Origin: CAVVTR01 sp963751245
Lineage (GTDB): Bacteria > Acidobacteriota > Thermoanaerobaculia > Thermoanaerobaculales > Thermoanaerobaculaceae
Direction: 5' to 3'
Length of the DNA stretch: 64,000 nt
Assembly: GCA_963751245.1 (NCBI GenBank)
Contig: CAVVTR010000001.1
Span: 109,189-173,188 of the forward strand
The notes beneath the pieces are model-generated. The model ran no database searches. It worked only from the letters and a program-made list of their open reading frames with translations, and was not told the origin of the DNA. Below, one piece after another: positions 8,247 to 16,393 of the stretch; position 1 is the first letter of the stretch, and every line of letters begins with the position of its first letter. The translations under genes and the position numbers were made by a program.

Positions 8247-8336
8247 CGGGGGGCCCAGCGGCCCCCCGACCACCCTCCGCCGCTGACGCCCCCCGGGCCC
8301 CCGCGCGCCCGGGAAGTGAATTCCCGGGCGCTTTCT
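8247..8336 (+). ncRNA. candidate small RNA, copy 3
   Basis: TACTAT at 8235-8240 precedes it by the expected distance. The 5' hairpin (8248-8255 with 8260-8267) is the same as in copy 2, and CCTCC is kept at 8274-8278. The terminator stem has changed sequence on both arms while staying perfectly paired, which argues for a functional RNA structure. Confidence 0.5.
8305..8336 (+). terminator. intrinsic terminator-like hairpin, copy 3 (compensated)
   Basis: Stem GCGCCCGGGAA (8305-8315) with TTCCCGGGCGC (8321-8331), loop GTGAA, tail TTTCT. Five consecutive positions differ from copies 1 and 2 on each arm or its partner and all remain base-paired; the loop and the stem ends are unchanged. Confidence 0.7.
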
Positions 8337-8400
8337 GTCGCCTCCGCACCACCCCCCGCCCGGCCAGGCGGCGCCGGCGGTGCGGCGGCGAGGGCGCCTT

Positions 8401-8406
8401 TACACT
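8401..8406 (+). promoter_or_regulatory. candidate -10 of the thioesterase gene
   Basis: TACACT in the context CCTTTACACTG lies 57 nt before the ATG at 8464, just after copy 3 of the repeat decays. Confidence 0.4.
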
Positions 8407-8463
8407 GCTCGAAGGGCGCGAGCCTCCGCCCGCTCCTGCAGAGGCCCTGTGGAGGGAGAGACG

Positions 8464-8937
8464 ATGGCCATGGACAAGCAACCCAACTCGCGCTCGTGCT
8501 TCCTGTGCGGCCGGGAGAACCCCATCAGTCTCAAGGTCAGCTGGTACAACGACCCCGAGAACCGCCAGGTCCGCGCCACCGTGACGGTACCGGACGACTT
8601 CAACTCCTACCCCGGCATCGTCCACGGCGGCGTCGTCGCCGCCCTCCTCGACGAGACCGCAGGCCGCGCCGTGATGCTGGACGGCGACTGGTCCAACCTC
8701 ATGGTCACGCTCAAGCTCGAGGTCACCTACCGCCGCACCACGCCCACCGGAACCCCCCTCGAGGTCGTGGGCTGGGTGGTGAGGGGCGGTCACCGCCGCG
8801 CCCAGGTCGCGGGCGAGGTCCGGCTCCCCGACGGCACCGTCACCGCCCGCTGCGAGGCCCTCATCGTGCGCCCCCCCGAGGACGTGCTGGCGGGGTGGGA
8901 GGCCGAGCGTGCCCACTGGCGCGTCTACGACGACTGA
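8464..8937 (+). CDS. PaaI/YigI-type hotdog-fold thioesterase
   Basis: A 157-aa single hotdog domain. The core motif is GIVHGGVVAALLDETAG (about 52-68), in which the HGG and the following Asp/Glu form the acyl-CoA thioesterase active site of the PaaI branch. The N-terminal CFLCGRENP is a CxxCG-type motif seen in many of these proteins. Cytosolic hydrolysis of acyl- or aryl-CoA is inferred; the natural substrate is unknown. ATG at 8464 follows GGAGGGAGAG. Its last 13 bp overlap convergently with the end of the kinase-pyrophosphorylase gene. Confidence 0.85.
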   Translation: MAMDKQPNSRSCFLCGRENPISLKVSWYNDPENRQVRATVTVPDDFNSYPGIVHGGVVAALLDETAGRAVMLDGDWSNLMVTLKLEVTYRRTTPTGTPLEVVGWVVRGGHRRAQVAGEVRLPDGTVTARCEALIVRPPEDVLAGWEAERAHWRVYDD

Positions 8938-9734
8938 GCGGTCCCCCCCTCCCGCAGGGCGAGGATCTCCCGGGCCACCTCCTCCACCGACTTGCCGGTG
9001 ACGTCGACGCGGTTCCAGCCGTGCTCCAGGCAGAGGTGCTGGGAGTGCAGCAGCTCCGCCCGCACCTGCGGCAGCGACGCGTACACCCCCGACGGCATGC
9101 CCAGGTACACCGCCCTGGCGCGGCGCAGCTCGGCGAGCCTGACCGCGGTCATGAGCAGCCCGAACACCCGCCCCGGAGGCAGCGACGCCACCGCCGCCGG
9201 CACCGGCACGTCCGGGACGATGGGGACGTTGGCGGCGAACCAGCCGCGGTAGGCGAGGTAGAGCATGGTCGGCGTCTTCATGGTGCGCGATACGCCCACG
9301 AGCACGATCTCCGCCCCCTCCAGCTCGTCCGCGCGCTGCCCGTCGTCGTGGCGGAAGGCGAACTCCACCGCCTCGATGGCGCGCGCCTTGGCCTCCACGA
9401 GCTGCTGGAACAGGCCCGGCTTCTCCTGCGGGCTGAGGTCCAGCCGGTGCGCCAGCCGCTCCAGCACCGGCCCCATCAGGTCCATGGAGTCCACGCCGTG
9501 GAGCCGGCACTCCTGCAGCATGAGCCGCCTGGACTCGTCCGACACCAGCGTGTGGAGGAGCAGCGCCTCGCTGGCCGCCGCCTCCTGCACCACCGTGCGG
9601 ACCTGTGCGTCGGAGCGGACGCCCCCCCGGCGCACGATCTCCACCGGAGCGTCTCCGAACTGCACCAGGGCCGCGCGGGTCACACGCTCCGCGGTCTCCC
9701 CGGTGGAGTCCGACACCACGAGGATGGTGAGCAT
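8925..9734 (-). CDS. PEP synthase / PPDK regulatory protein (DUF299 kinase-pyrophosphorylase)
   Basis: A 269-aa bifunctional regulator. Members use ADP to phosphorylate, and Pi to dephosphorylate, a threonine in PEP synthase or pyruvate phosphate dikinase, turning gluconeogenic PEP production off and on. The N-terminal SDSTGETAERV is family-typical, the P-loop-like GVSRTMKTPTM is at residues 147-157, and DVTGKSVEEVA near the C-terminus is conserved. ATG at 9734 is preceded by GGGAGGACCGGGAG. A TATATC element lies about 28 nt upstream. No ppsA/ppdK is in the window, so which enzyme it controls is open. Confidence 0.92.
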   Translation of the reverse strand: MLTILVVSDSTGETAERVTRAALVQFGDAPVEIVRRGGVRSDAQVRTVVQEAAASEALLLHTLVSDESRRLMLQECRLHGVDSMDLMGPVLERLAHRLDLSPQEKPGLFQQLVEAKARAIEAVEFAFRHDDGQRADELEGAEIVLVGVSRTMKTPTMLYLAYRGWFAANVPIVPDVPVPAAVASLPPGRVFGLLMTAVRLAELRRARAVYLGMPSGVYASLPQVRAELLHSQHLCLEHGWNRVDVTGKSVEEVAREILALREGGTAQSS

Positions 9735-9855
9735 CTCCCGGTCCTCCCTCGCCTCGATGAACCAGATATAGCACCCTCGCGGGCCCGCGGCCACGGAGGA
9801 ATTCCGCGCCGGCCGTCGCGGTAGGAGAGGGTGGTGCGGAGCCGGGGAGGTGGTC

Positions 9856-10812
9856 ATGCGGATCGCGGTCATCGGAGCGGGGGGCGTCGGCGGGTACTTC
9901 GGGGGGCGGCTGGCCCGCTCGGGCGAGGAGGTCGTGTTCGTCGCCCGGGGAGCCACGCTGGACGCGCTGCGCCGGCGCGGCCTCCGGGTGGACAGCGTCG
10001 CCGGGGACTTCGCCCTGGACCGGGTGGAGGCCTCCGGCGAGCCCTCCCGAGTGGGCCCGGTCGACGCCGTTCTCGTCGCCGTGAAGTCCTGGCAGGTGGC
10101 GGAGGTAGCCCCGACCCTCACCCCCCTGGTGGGCCCCGGGACGGCGGTCGTGCCCCTGGAGAACGGTGTCGAGGCCCCCGACCAGCTCGCCGGTGTGCTC
10201 GGTCGCGGGGCCGTCCTCGGCGGCCTGTGCCGCATCTCGAGCATGGTCGTGGAGCCCGGCCACATCCGCCACGCGGGGCTGGAGCCCTATGTGGCTCTGG
10301 GCGAGCTCGGCGGCGGCGCGAGCGACCGTGCCGAGCGCCTCCGCGCCGCCCTCGAGCGCTCCGGGGTGCGCGCCGAGGTCCCGGCGGACATCCGCCTCGC
10401 CATGTGGGAGAAGTTCCTGTTCATCACGGCCGTCTCCGGGCTGGGCGCGGTGACGCGGGCCGGTGTCGGGGTGCTGCGCTCCCTCCCCGCCACGCGCGAC
10501 CTGCTGGTGGCCGCGGTGGAGGAGGTGGCCGCGGTGGGCCGCGCCCACGGCGTCGCGATCCCCGCCGGGGCGCCGGCCGCCACGCTGGCCCTCGTCGACA
10601 CCCTGCCGGAGCACACCACGGCCTCCATGCAGCGGGACATCGCCGCCGGCAGGCCCTCGGAGCTGGAGTCGCAGAACGGCGCCGTGGTCCGTCTCGGTGA
10701 GGCCGCCGGCGTGCCCACGCCGGTCAACGCCTTCCTCTACGCCGCCCTGCTGCCCCAGGAGCTCGCCGCCCGGGGACGAGCGGACGGCGGCGGGGGTGCG
10801 GTCCTCACCTGA
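9856..10812 (+). CDS. panE: 2-dehydropantoate 2-reductase (ketopantoate reductase)
   Basis: A 318-aa member of the PanE/ApbA family, which reduces ketopantoate with NADPH in pantothenate/CoA synthesis. The Rossmann motif GAGGVGGYFGG is at 7-17, AVKSWQ near 76-81, the central ENGV near 101-104 and the helix carrying the catalytic lysine in MWEKFLF near 184. The ATG at 9856 is chosen over GTG at 9850 because GGGGAGG lies at 9844-9850, five nucleotides before it. Many PanE paralogues have other ketoacid substrates, so the pathway is likely but not certain. Its end overlaps by 8 bp the convergent LiaF-like gene. Confidence 0.85.
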   Translation: MRIAVIGAGGVGGYFGGRLARSGEEVVFVARGATLDALRRRGLRVDSVAGDFALDRVEASGEPSRVGPVDAVLVAVKSWQVAEVAPTLTPLVGPGTAVVPLENGVEAPDQLAGVLGRGAVLGGLCRISSMVVEPGHIRHAGLEPYVALGELGGGASDRAERLRAALERSGVRAEVPADIRLAMWEKFLFITAVSGLGAVTRAGVGVLRSLPATRDLLVAAVEEVAAVGRAHGVAIPAGAPAATLALVDTLPEHTTASMQRDIAAGRPSELESQNGAVVRLGEAAGVPTPVNAFLYAALLPQELAARGRADGGGGAVLT

Positions 10813-11735
10813 CGAGGACCCTCCCCAGCGTGGCGTGCACCTCGAGGGTGAGGCGGCGGGGGGCGTCCTCGAACCCCGGTGACTGCCACCCGCCGCGGCG
10901 GCGGGGAACGCGGTCCTCGTCGACGCGGATCCGGGCCAGGCTGCTGTCGGGCACGATGCGGACAGGAACGCCTTCCGGCAGGATCACGGTGAGCCGGCCC
11001 AGCGTCACGCCGACCCGCGCCGCGGCGTCACCCGACGGCGCCGGGAGCACGAGGCTCCCCTCCCCGACCTCGAGGAAGAAGCGGAGGCTGCGGACGTCGA
11101 GGTCGCCGAGGTCCACCCGCGCCTGCGCGGCGACGGCCCTGGCGTCGAGGGTCAGCGGCACGCCGGGGTGGAGCCGGAGGTCCCATCGCCCGGACCCGGA
11201 GGGGCCGCCGACGAGAGCCGGAAAGGCGACCGCTCCCTGCGGAGGGAGCGCAGCACGACGTGGAGCTCGTCCCCTCCCGGAAGGAGGAGACGCGGAGGGG
11301 GCTGCCGCGGCGGGCCGAGGCCAGGCCGCTCACCAGGTCGGCTCCCGTGCCGGAGCCGGCGCCCAGGTCCAGCCGTCCCCCGACGACGTCGAGGTCGACG
11401 CGGGCGGAGGCGGCCCCCGCCAGCGGCACCGCCACGGAGACCGTCTCGAGCGCCCCCGGAGGTTCCGCGCCGGGGGGCCGGTGGGACAGCCTGACCGCCG
11501 CCAGGCCCAGCAGCGCCAGGATCACCGCCGCCAGGGGGAAGGCGATCCAGCCCGGGAGCCGTCCGAGGAGAAGGTCGAGTCCCAGCCCCACGAGGAGAAG
11601 CGGCCAGAAGGTCGACGCCACCTCCCAGGGGGACCAGGCCGTCAGGTCCAGGTTCCAGGCGAGAAGGTAGAGGCCCCCGGCGATGAGGAAGAGGGGGAAG
11701 GTGACGGCGTGGCGGTGGCGGGGACGGTCGTCCAT
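10805..11735 (-). CDS. LiaF/toast-rack-like membrane protein, frameshifted
   Basis: The N-terminal part (start ATG at 11735) has three to four membrane segments (VTFPLFLIAGGLYLLAW, FWPLLLVGLGLDLLLG, AVILALLGLAAV) of the DUF5668/LiaF type. The C-terminal part in another frame, DLRLHPGVPLTLDARA to LEVHATLGRVLVR, forms a beta-solenoid like LiaF-like and DUF4097 proteins. The conserved bridge GDELHVVLRSLRRERSP is in yet another frame, so there are two indels between about 11190 and 11275. The start is 5 nt from the pspC stop, so the two form an operon. LiaF-type proteins modulate envelope-stress two-component signalling; that role here is inferred from context. Confidence 0.65.
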
Positions 11736-11739
11736 GACG

Positions 11740-12330
11740 CTACCTCCTCAGTCCCCGGGCCACGAGGGCGCCACCGAGGAGGACGAGCACGACGGGCCAG
11801 TAGACGCCCCAGTCGATCCACCAGATGAACCCCAGGTTGCGGGCCAGCAGCAGTACCCCGAGGGCGATGAGCACGGCCCCCAGCACGCTCCCGTGGCCCG
11901 TCCCCCCGACCGGCCGCGGGGCCGGCGGCGGCGGTGGAGCCGGCGGCACGACCTCCACGGTGGGCTCCCCGGGAGCACCCCCGCCGCGGCCTGGATCCTC
12001 CGCCGGGGGAGCGGGCTCATCGCAAACGGGCGCCTCCTCCCCCTTCCCGCCGCCCCCACCCCGGACCCCCGCCACGGCGCGGCGGGCCTCGTCCCCGTAC
12101 TCCCGCGCGTTGCTGCGCACGACCTCCCGGGGCGCCATCTCCACCGCGCTCTCCCGCGGCACGATCACGGCCATCGCCAGGTAGATGAGGATGCCGACAC
12201 CGTGCAGGAAGGCGAGCAGCACGAAGGCGAGGCGGACCAGCGTGGGATCGACGCCCAGGTGGTCGGCGAGCCCCCCGCACACGCCGGCGATCATGCGGTC
12301 GTGCTCGCTGCGGTACATCCGGTCTGCCAT
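11740..12330 (-). CDS. PspC-domain membrane protein
   Basis: A 196-aa protein. The N-terminal PspC domain (about 1-60) contains MYRSEHDRMIAGVCGGLADH followed by a hydrophobic segment (LAFVLLAFLHGVGILIYLAMAVIVP). A long proline/glycine-rich linker (about 95-140) leads to a second membrane hairpin (LGAVLIALGVLLLARNLGF, WPVVLVLLGGALVARGL). PspC proteins sense or transmit envelope stress, as in phage-shock and LiaFSR-like systems. It is the first gene of a two-gene operon with the LiaF-like protein. ATG at 12330 follows GGGGAGGACACC. It is divergent from the OsmC gene across a 186-bp region. Confidence 0.85.
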   Translation of the reverse strand: MADRMYRSEHDRMIAGVCGGLADHLGVDPTLVRLAFVLLAFLHGVGILIYLAMAVIVPRESAVEMAPREVVRSNAREYGDEARRAVAGVRGGGGGKGEEAPVCDEPAPPAEDPGRGGGAPGEPTVEVVPPAPPPPPAPRPVGGTGHGSVLGAVLIALGVLLLARNLGFIWWIDWGVYWPVVLVLLGGALVARGLRR

Positions 12331-12516
12331 GGTGTCCTCCCCGGGAGGAGCGGCGCCGGGAGCCGCCTTCCCCCCCGAACATACGTCGTGCAGCGCGGCT
12401 TGTTGCGGCGCGGAGCCGGAATCCGCCATCCCGCGGCCGGGTTGCAGCCGGCAGGACGGGGACCGCGGGCCGCGCCACACCGCCGGCAGACGCACCGTCT
12501 TCAAGGGAGGCTCACC

Positions 12517-12948
12517 ATGCCTGCGCGCACCGCATCGGCACAGTGGAACGGGAGGCTACGCGACGGCTCCGGCAGGATGAAGCTCGGCACCGGAGGATAC
12601 GAGGGCGCCTACTCCTTCGCGTCCCGCTTCGAGAACGGAGACGGCACCAACCCGGAGGAGCTCCTCGGCGCGGCCCACGCCGGGTGCTTCTCGATGGCGC
12701 TCTCTTCTGTCCTGGAGAAGGCGGGCTATGCGCCCGACTGGATCCGCACCCGGGCCACCGTCCACATCGAGAAGGTGGGAGACGGCTTCAAGATCACCAC
12801 CATCGAGCTGGCCACCGAGGGCAAGGTGCCGGGCATCGACCAGGGCGCCTTCCGCGACCACGCGGAGACCGCCAAGGGCGGCTGCCCCGTCTCGCAGGCC
12901 CTCACCGGGGTGGTCATCCGCCTGGAAAGCGCCACGCTGGCGTCGTAG
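12517..12948 (+). CDS. OsmC-family peroxiredoxin
   Basis: A 143-aa protein of the OsmC (not Ohr) subgroup, which reduces organic hydroperoxides with a cysteine pair. The peroxidatic Cys57 lies in AAHAGCFSMAL and the resolving Cys123 in KGGCPVSQALTG; the N-terminal WNGRLRDGSG is typical. Functional as a homodimer in the cytosol. The ATG at 12517 follows AAGGGAGG at 12503-12510. The reductant (lipoyl or other thiol) is not indicated. It ends 4 bp before the convergent CDF transporter stop. Confidence 0.92.
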   Translation: MPARTASAQWNGRLRDGSGRMKLGTGGYEGAYSFASRFENGDGTNPEELLGAAHAGCFSMALSSVLEKAGYAPDWIRTRATVHIEKVGDGFKITTIELATEGKVPGIDQGAFRDHAETAKGGCPVSQALTGVVIRLESATLAS

Positions 12949-12952
12949 CGGC

Positions 12953-13845
12953 TCAGCCGGGGGGGCGGATCGGGGCCGGGGGGGACTGCTCCTCGACCTG
13001 GATGGTGGAGTGCTCGATGTCGAAGCGGTCGCGCAGAACGGCGCGGACCCGCCAGACCACCTGGGGATCGGGGGACGACACGGTGACGTGGGCGGACAGG
13101 GCCACGAAGCCGCTGGTGATGGTCCAGACGTGGAGATCGTGCACGCCGGCCACACCCGGGACCTCCCGGATCGCGTGGCTGACCTCCCCGAGCCGGAGGT
13201 GGGGGGGACGCCCTCCATGAGGATGGCCACGGACTCGCGCAGGAGGCTCCACGCCGAGAAGAGGACCAGGACCGCGATGAGCGCCGACGCCACCGGGTCG
13301 GCCCACCGCCACCCGTAGAGCCAGATGAGGAGGCCGGCGAGGACCGCCTGGACGCTGCCCAGGGTGTCCGTGAGGACGTGCAGCCAGGCGCCCCGCACGT
13401 TGAGGCTCTCCGAGCGCCCTCCGCCCAGGATCTTCAGCGAGACCAGGTTGACGAGCAGGCCGCCCGCGGCGATGACCATCATGCCCCTACCGGCCACCTC
13501 CGGCGGGCTCATGAGCCGGCGGTACACCTCCACGAAGATGAACACGGCGATGGCCACCAGTGCCGCGCCGTTGGCCATGGCGGCGAGGATCTCCCCGCGG
13601 TAGAAGCCGTAGGTCCGCTCGTCGTCGGGGGGGCGCTGGGCGATGCGGATGGCGAAGACGGAGAGGCCGAGGGCCGCGACGTCGGAGAGCATGTGGCCGG
13701 CGTCGGCGAGGAGCGCCAGGGAGTTGGTGAGCAGGCCGCCGGCGACCTCGGCGCCCATGTACACGGCGGCCAGCACCAGCGCCGCCGTCAGCCTCCGGCT
13801 GTTCCTCATCCCGGCCGAGTGCACGTGGCCGTGTCCTGCCGTCAA
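12953..13845 (-). CDS. cation diffusion facilitator (CzcD/ZitB type), one frameshift
   Basis: About 298 aa when corrected. Six membrane segments carry the metal-site residues of CDF proteins: HMLSDVAALGLS in helix 2 and HVLTDTLGSVQAVLAG in helix 5. The cytoplasmic C-terminal domain (VAGVHDLHVWTITSG, then DIEHSTIQVEEQ) is in a different frame. The break is at 13201-13207, a run of seven G (C on the coding strand), where eight would restore EGVPPHLRLGEVSHAI. The start is TTG at 13845 behind GGGAGGG; the N-terminus GHGHVH is histidine-rich. Zn2+/Co2+/Fe2+ efflux against protons is expected from the family; metal specificity is not determined. Confidence 0.85.
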
Positions 13846-14053
13846 GCCGCCCTCCCCGCCCCGTCACGGGCCGCGCCCGCGAGGCTCTTCCGGCCCCGCG
13901 CTCCGCCGGATCCAAGGGTAGCGCACACGCGCTTGGATGGCGCCCGAAAGCAAACCTCCCCATTCGAGGTTGAAGAGGGTGAAAAGGAGCGGCCGCCTCC
14001 GGGAGGCCGGGAACGCGGGCGAGATGCTCCTGAGAGGATGGGGGTGGTCCCAG

Positions 14054-14302
14054 ATGGGTGGATACGGCATGGCCGGCTACGGCATGGGGTGGACGTGGAT
14101 CTTCTGGCTCTTCGTCATCGTCGCCATCGTGGTGCTCGCGGTGCTCATCGCGCGCGCCGCCGGCTCGCGGGGCGCGCCGCGCTCGCCGTTGCCGCCCGCG
14201 GCCGCTCCGGAGACCCCCGAGGAGATCGTCAAGAAGCGCTACGCCAGGGGCGAGATCACCAGGGAGGAGTACCAGAAGCTCCTCGACGACCTGCGCCGCT
14301 GA
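14054..14302 (+). CDS. small membrane protein with C-terminal SHOCT domain
   Basis: An 82-aa protein. After a Gly/Met/Tyr-rich N-terminus (MGGYGMAGYGMG) comes one transmembrane helix (WIFWLFVIVAIVVLAVLI) and a short basic linker. The C-terminal SHOCT motif is EEIVKKRYARGEITREEYQ KLLDDL (residues 58-80). SHOCT modules are short oligomerisation or tethering helices of unknown precise role, common in small high-GC membrane proteins. The start is uncertain: ATG 14024 would add ten residues. It is followed 28 nt later by the leaderless PLP-enzyme gene. Confidence 0.75.
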   Translation: MGGYGMAGYGMGWTWIFWLFVIVAIVVLAVLIARAAGSRGAPRSPLPPAAAPETPEEIVKKRYARGEITREEYQKLLDDLRR

Positions 14303-14317
14303 TCCCCCGCAGGGCTG

Positions 14318-14323
14318 TAGACT
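14318..14323 (+). promoter_or_regulatory. candidate leaderless -10 of the PLP lyase gene
   Basis: TAGACT followed by 7 nt (GGCCGGT) and the ATG at 14331. No Shine-Dalgarno is present in the short interval, which supports a leaderless transcript. Confidence 0.55.
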
Positions 14324-14330
14324 GGCCGGT

Positions 14331-15281
14331 ATGAGCGAGATCGACGCGGAGCTCGTGGCGTCGGTGCTGCCGGTGGTGGCCCGTCACACGCGCAGGACTC
14401 CGCTGCTCGAGAGCGAGTGGCTCTCGGAGGTCACCGGCGGCAGGGTGCTCCTGAAGTGCGAGAACCTCCAGGTGACCGGCTCGTTCAAGGTGCGGGGCGC
14501 CGTCGCCGCCCTGGCGCAGAGCCCGCCCGCCGCGGTGGTGGCGTGCTCCGCCGGCAACCACGGCCTGGGCGTGGCGCGGGCCGCGGCCGCCTTCGGCATC
14601 CCTTGCACGGTGGTCGTCCCCTCGACGGTGCCGCGGGTGAAGGAGGAGGCCATCCTGCGGCACGGCGCCCGGGTCCTCCGCTCGCCGCACGCCGGCTACG
14701 ACGACACGCAGGCCTGGACCCTCGCCCGCCTCGAGGAGCTCCGCGGCGCGTTCCTGTCACCCTTCGACGACCCCCTGGTCATCGCCGGCAACGGCGGCAC
14801 CACCGGGGTGGAGATCTTCGACGAGGCGGGTGACCTGGACGCCGTCGTCGTACCGTGCGGCGGCGGCGGGTGTGCCGTCGGCATCGGCGTGGTGGCCCGT
14901 TCGCGCCGCCCGCGGGCGAAGGTGATCGCGGTGAACACCGACGCGTCCCCCGGCATGTGGCTGTCCCGCCGGGACGGCCGCGCCCACCTGCGGGTGGAGG
15001 GGGCGGAGACGGTCTGCGAGGGGCTCGAGGGTGGTGTGAGCGAGCGCACCTACCGGCTCGGACTGGAGACCATCGACGACGTCGTCCTCGCCCGCGAGGA
15101 GACCATCCGCCGGGCGGTCGGCGAGGTGGCGCGGCGGGAGCACCTGGTGGTCGAGGGCTCGGCCGCGGCCGGGGTGGCCGCGCTGCTGGACGGCGCCCTG
15201 GACGCGGCGGGGAAGCGGATCTGCGTCGTCCTCACCGGCGGCAACATCGACTCCGGCCGTCTCGCGGAGCTCCTCCGCTGA
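14331..15281 (+). CDS. threonine/serine dehydratase-like PLP enzyme
   Basis: A 316-aa fold-type II PLP enzyme. The PLP lysine is Lys53 in GSFKVRGA, the asparagine loop is SAGNHGLGVA (about 70-79) and the phosphate-binding glycine loop is CGGGGCAVG (about 178-186). It lacks the C-terminal ACT regulatory domain of biosynthetic IlvA, so it resembles catabolic threonine dehydratase or serine/threo-3-hydroxyaspartate-type ammonia lyases. Which hydroxy amino acid it deaminates is unknown. It appears monocistronic and leaderless and is convergent with the type III PKS gene. Confidence 0.85.
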   Translation: MSEIDAELVASVLPVVARHTRRTPLLESEWLSEVTGGRVLLKCENLQVTGSFKVRGAVAALAQSPPAAVVACSAGNHGLGVARAAAAFGIPCTVVVPSTVPRVKEEAILRHGARVLRSPHAGYDDTQAWTLARLEELRGAFLSPFDDPLVIAGNGGTTGVEIFDEAGDLDAVVVPCGGGGCAVGIGVVARSRRPRAKVIAVNTDASPGMWLSRRDGRAHLRVEGAETVCEGLEGGVSERTYRLGLETIDDVVLAREETIRRAVGEVARREHLVVEGSAAAGVAALLDGALDAAGKRICVVLTGGNIDSGRLAELLR

Positions 15282-15299
15282 GCGCCGGCGGCCCTCCCC

Positions 15300-16382
15300 T
15301 CAGCCGAACAGCGCCGCCTCGGCGGTGAGGCCGGGCCCGAATCCCAGCGCCACGCAGGGGCGCTGGGCCCCGGCGCGCATCAGCCGCTCGAGGATGAACA
15401 GGATGGTGGGGGACGACATGTTGCCGCACTCCGCCAGCACCTGCCTCGATACCGCCGTGGCTTCCGGCGCCAGCCCCAGCGTCTCCGCCACCTGGCTGAC
15501 GATGCGCGGGCCACCGGGATGGATGGCCCAGGTGCGCACGTCCTCCACTCCGAGACCGTGCTCGCGGAGCCAGTGGTCGAGCCCGGGCCGCAGGTGCTCG
15601 CGGATGAGGTCCGGGACCCGGGCGGAGAGCGTCATCTCGAACCCGTGGTCCCCGATGCGCCAGGTCATGGCCTCCCCGGAGTCGGGGAGGAGCCAGGAGC
15701 GGCTGCCCCGCACGGGCCAGCCGCGGTCCTCCGCCGGAGCCACCACCGCGGCGGCCGCGCCGTCCGCGAACAGGGCGTTGGCCACCACCTGGTCGGGGTC
15801 CCAGCCGTACTGGAAGTGGAGGCTGCACAGCTCCACGGCGCACACCAGCGCCGCACGGCCCCCCTCGGAGCCGGCCAGGGGAACGGCCACCCGCAGCGCG
15901 TTGAGGGCGCCGTGGCAGCCCATGAACCCGATGTGGGTGCGCCCCGTCGTGGGGGGCAGCCCCAGCGAACGGATCAGGGTGACGTCCATGCCGGGCGCGA
16001 AGAACCCCGTGCAGGACACCGTGAGCACCTGTCCGATGTCCGCGCCCGCGAGACCGGCCGCCTCCATCGCCCGTCGCGCCGCCGCCACGGCCAACCGGGG
16101 CGCCTCCTGGACGTACCGCGCCATGCGCGCGCCGGTGCCCGGGCCCCGGTCCCCGGGCTCCGAGGGCGCCGGGAAGAACGAGGGGGCGACGACCTCCCCC
16201 TCCCCCGGCTCGAGGAGCACGCTGCCCCGCCGCTTGACTCCGGTCCGCCTGTAGAGCACCTGGAGGAGCCGGCGGTCCGCGTCGTTCCGGCAGCCGAAGC
16301 CCTCGGCGAGCCGGGCCGCGGCCTGTTGTTCGATCCGTCCCTCGGGCAACGCCGTGCCGATCCCGATGATCGCCGCTCGCAT
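15300..16382 (-). CDS. type III polyketide synthase
   Basis: A 360-aa chalcone/stilbene synthase-superfamily enzyme. The catalytic triad is visible as Cys156 (GFMGCHGALNA), His288 (WAIHPGGPR) and Asn321 (GNMSSPTILF). These homodimers extend an acyl-CoA starter with malonyl-CoA without an ACP; bacterial members make alkylresorcinols, alkylpyrones or tetrahydroxynaphthalene. It is the last gene of a minus-strand operon after a flavoprotein (11-nt gap) and a methyltransferase. That trio recalls srsABC-type phenolic-lipid clusters, in which the polyketide is methylated and hydroxylated. The product here is inference. Confidence 0.93.
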   Translation of the reverse strand: MRAAIIGIGTALPEGRIEQQAAARLAEGFGCRNDADRRLLQVLYRRTGVKRRGSVLLEPGEGEVVAPSFFPAPSEPGDRGPGTGARMARYVQEAPRLAVAAARRAMEAAGLAGADIGQVLTVSCTGFFAPGMDVTLIRSLGLPPTTGRTHIGFMGCHGALNALRVAVPLAGSEGGRAALVCAVELCSLHFQYGWDPDQVVANALFADGAAAAVVAPAEDRGWPVRGSRSWLLPDSGEAMTWRIGDHGFEMTLSARVPDLIREHLRPGLDHWLREHGLGVEDVRTWAIHPGGPRIVSQVAETLGLAPEATAVSRQVLAECGNMSSPTILFILERLMRAGAQRPCVALGFGPGLTAEAALFG

Positions 16383-16393
16383 CCCGCCCCCCT

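Larger units (their letters stand above)
7841..8340 (+). repeat. three tandem non-coding hairpin units of about 185-190 bp
   Basis: This 624-bp gap between tspO and the thioesterase holds three head-to-tail copies beginning at 7861, 8053 and 8237 (CTATCGGTTGCGG), plus a short partial copy of the first hairpin at 7841-7858. Each unit has, in order: a G-rich hairpin (GGGGGGCC, loop CAGC, GGCCCCCC in copies 2 and 3), a linker with CCTCCGCCGCTGACGCCCCC, an 11-bp hairpin with loop GTGAA and a T-rich tail. In copies 1 and 2 a spacer of about 80 bp follows. Copies 1 and 2 are almost identical outside the first hairpin; copy 3 differs in the hairpin arms in a compensatory way and decays after 8345. 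No reading frame is conserved across copies. Confidence 0.9.

Noticed and set aside
8133..9824. Open frame running from the tandem hairpin repeats into the thioesterase region
   Set aside because: Not conserved between the repeat copies (period not a multiple of 3 for copy 2, 184 bp) and of biased composition.
13201..13207. Homopolymer C7/C8 in the CDF transporter gene as a phase-variation switch
   Set aside because: Similar +/-1 run errors occur in many unrelated genes here, so sequencing error is simpler; kept only as a frameshift note.
13910..13938. ATCCAAG-N15-CTTGGAT inverted repeat upstream of the CDF gene as a metal-regulator operator
   Set aside because: Seven-bp arms with a wide spacer, no regulator gene nearby and no second copy; chance cannot be excluded.
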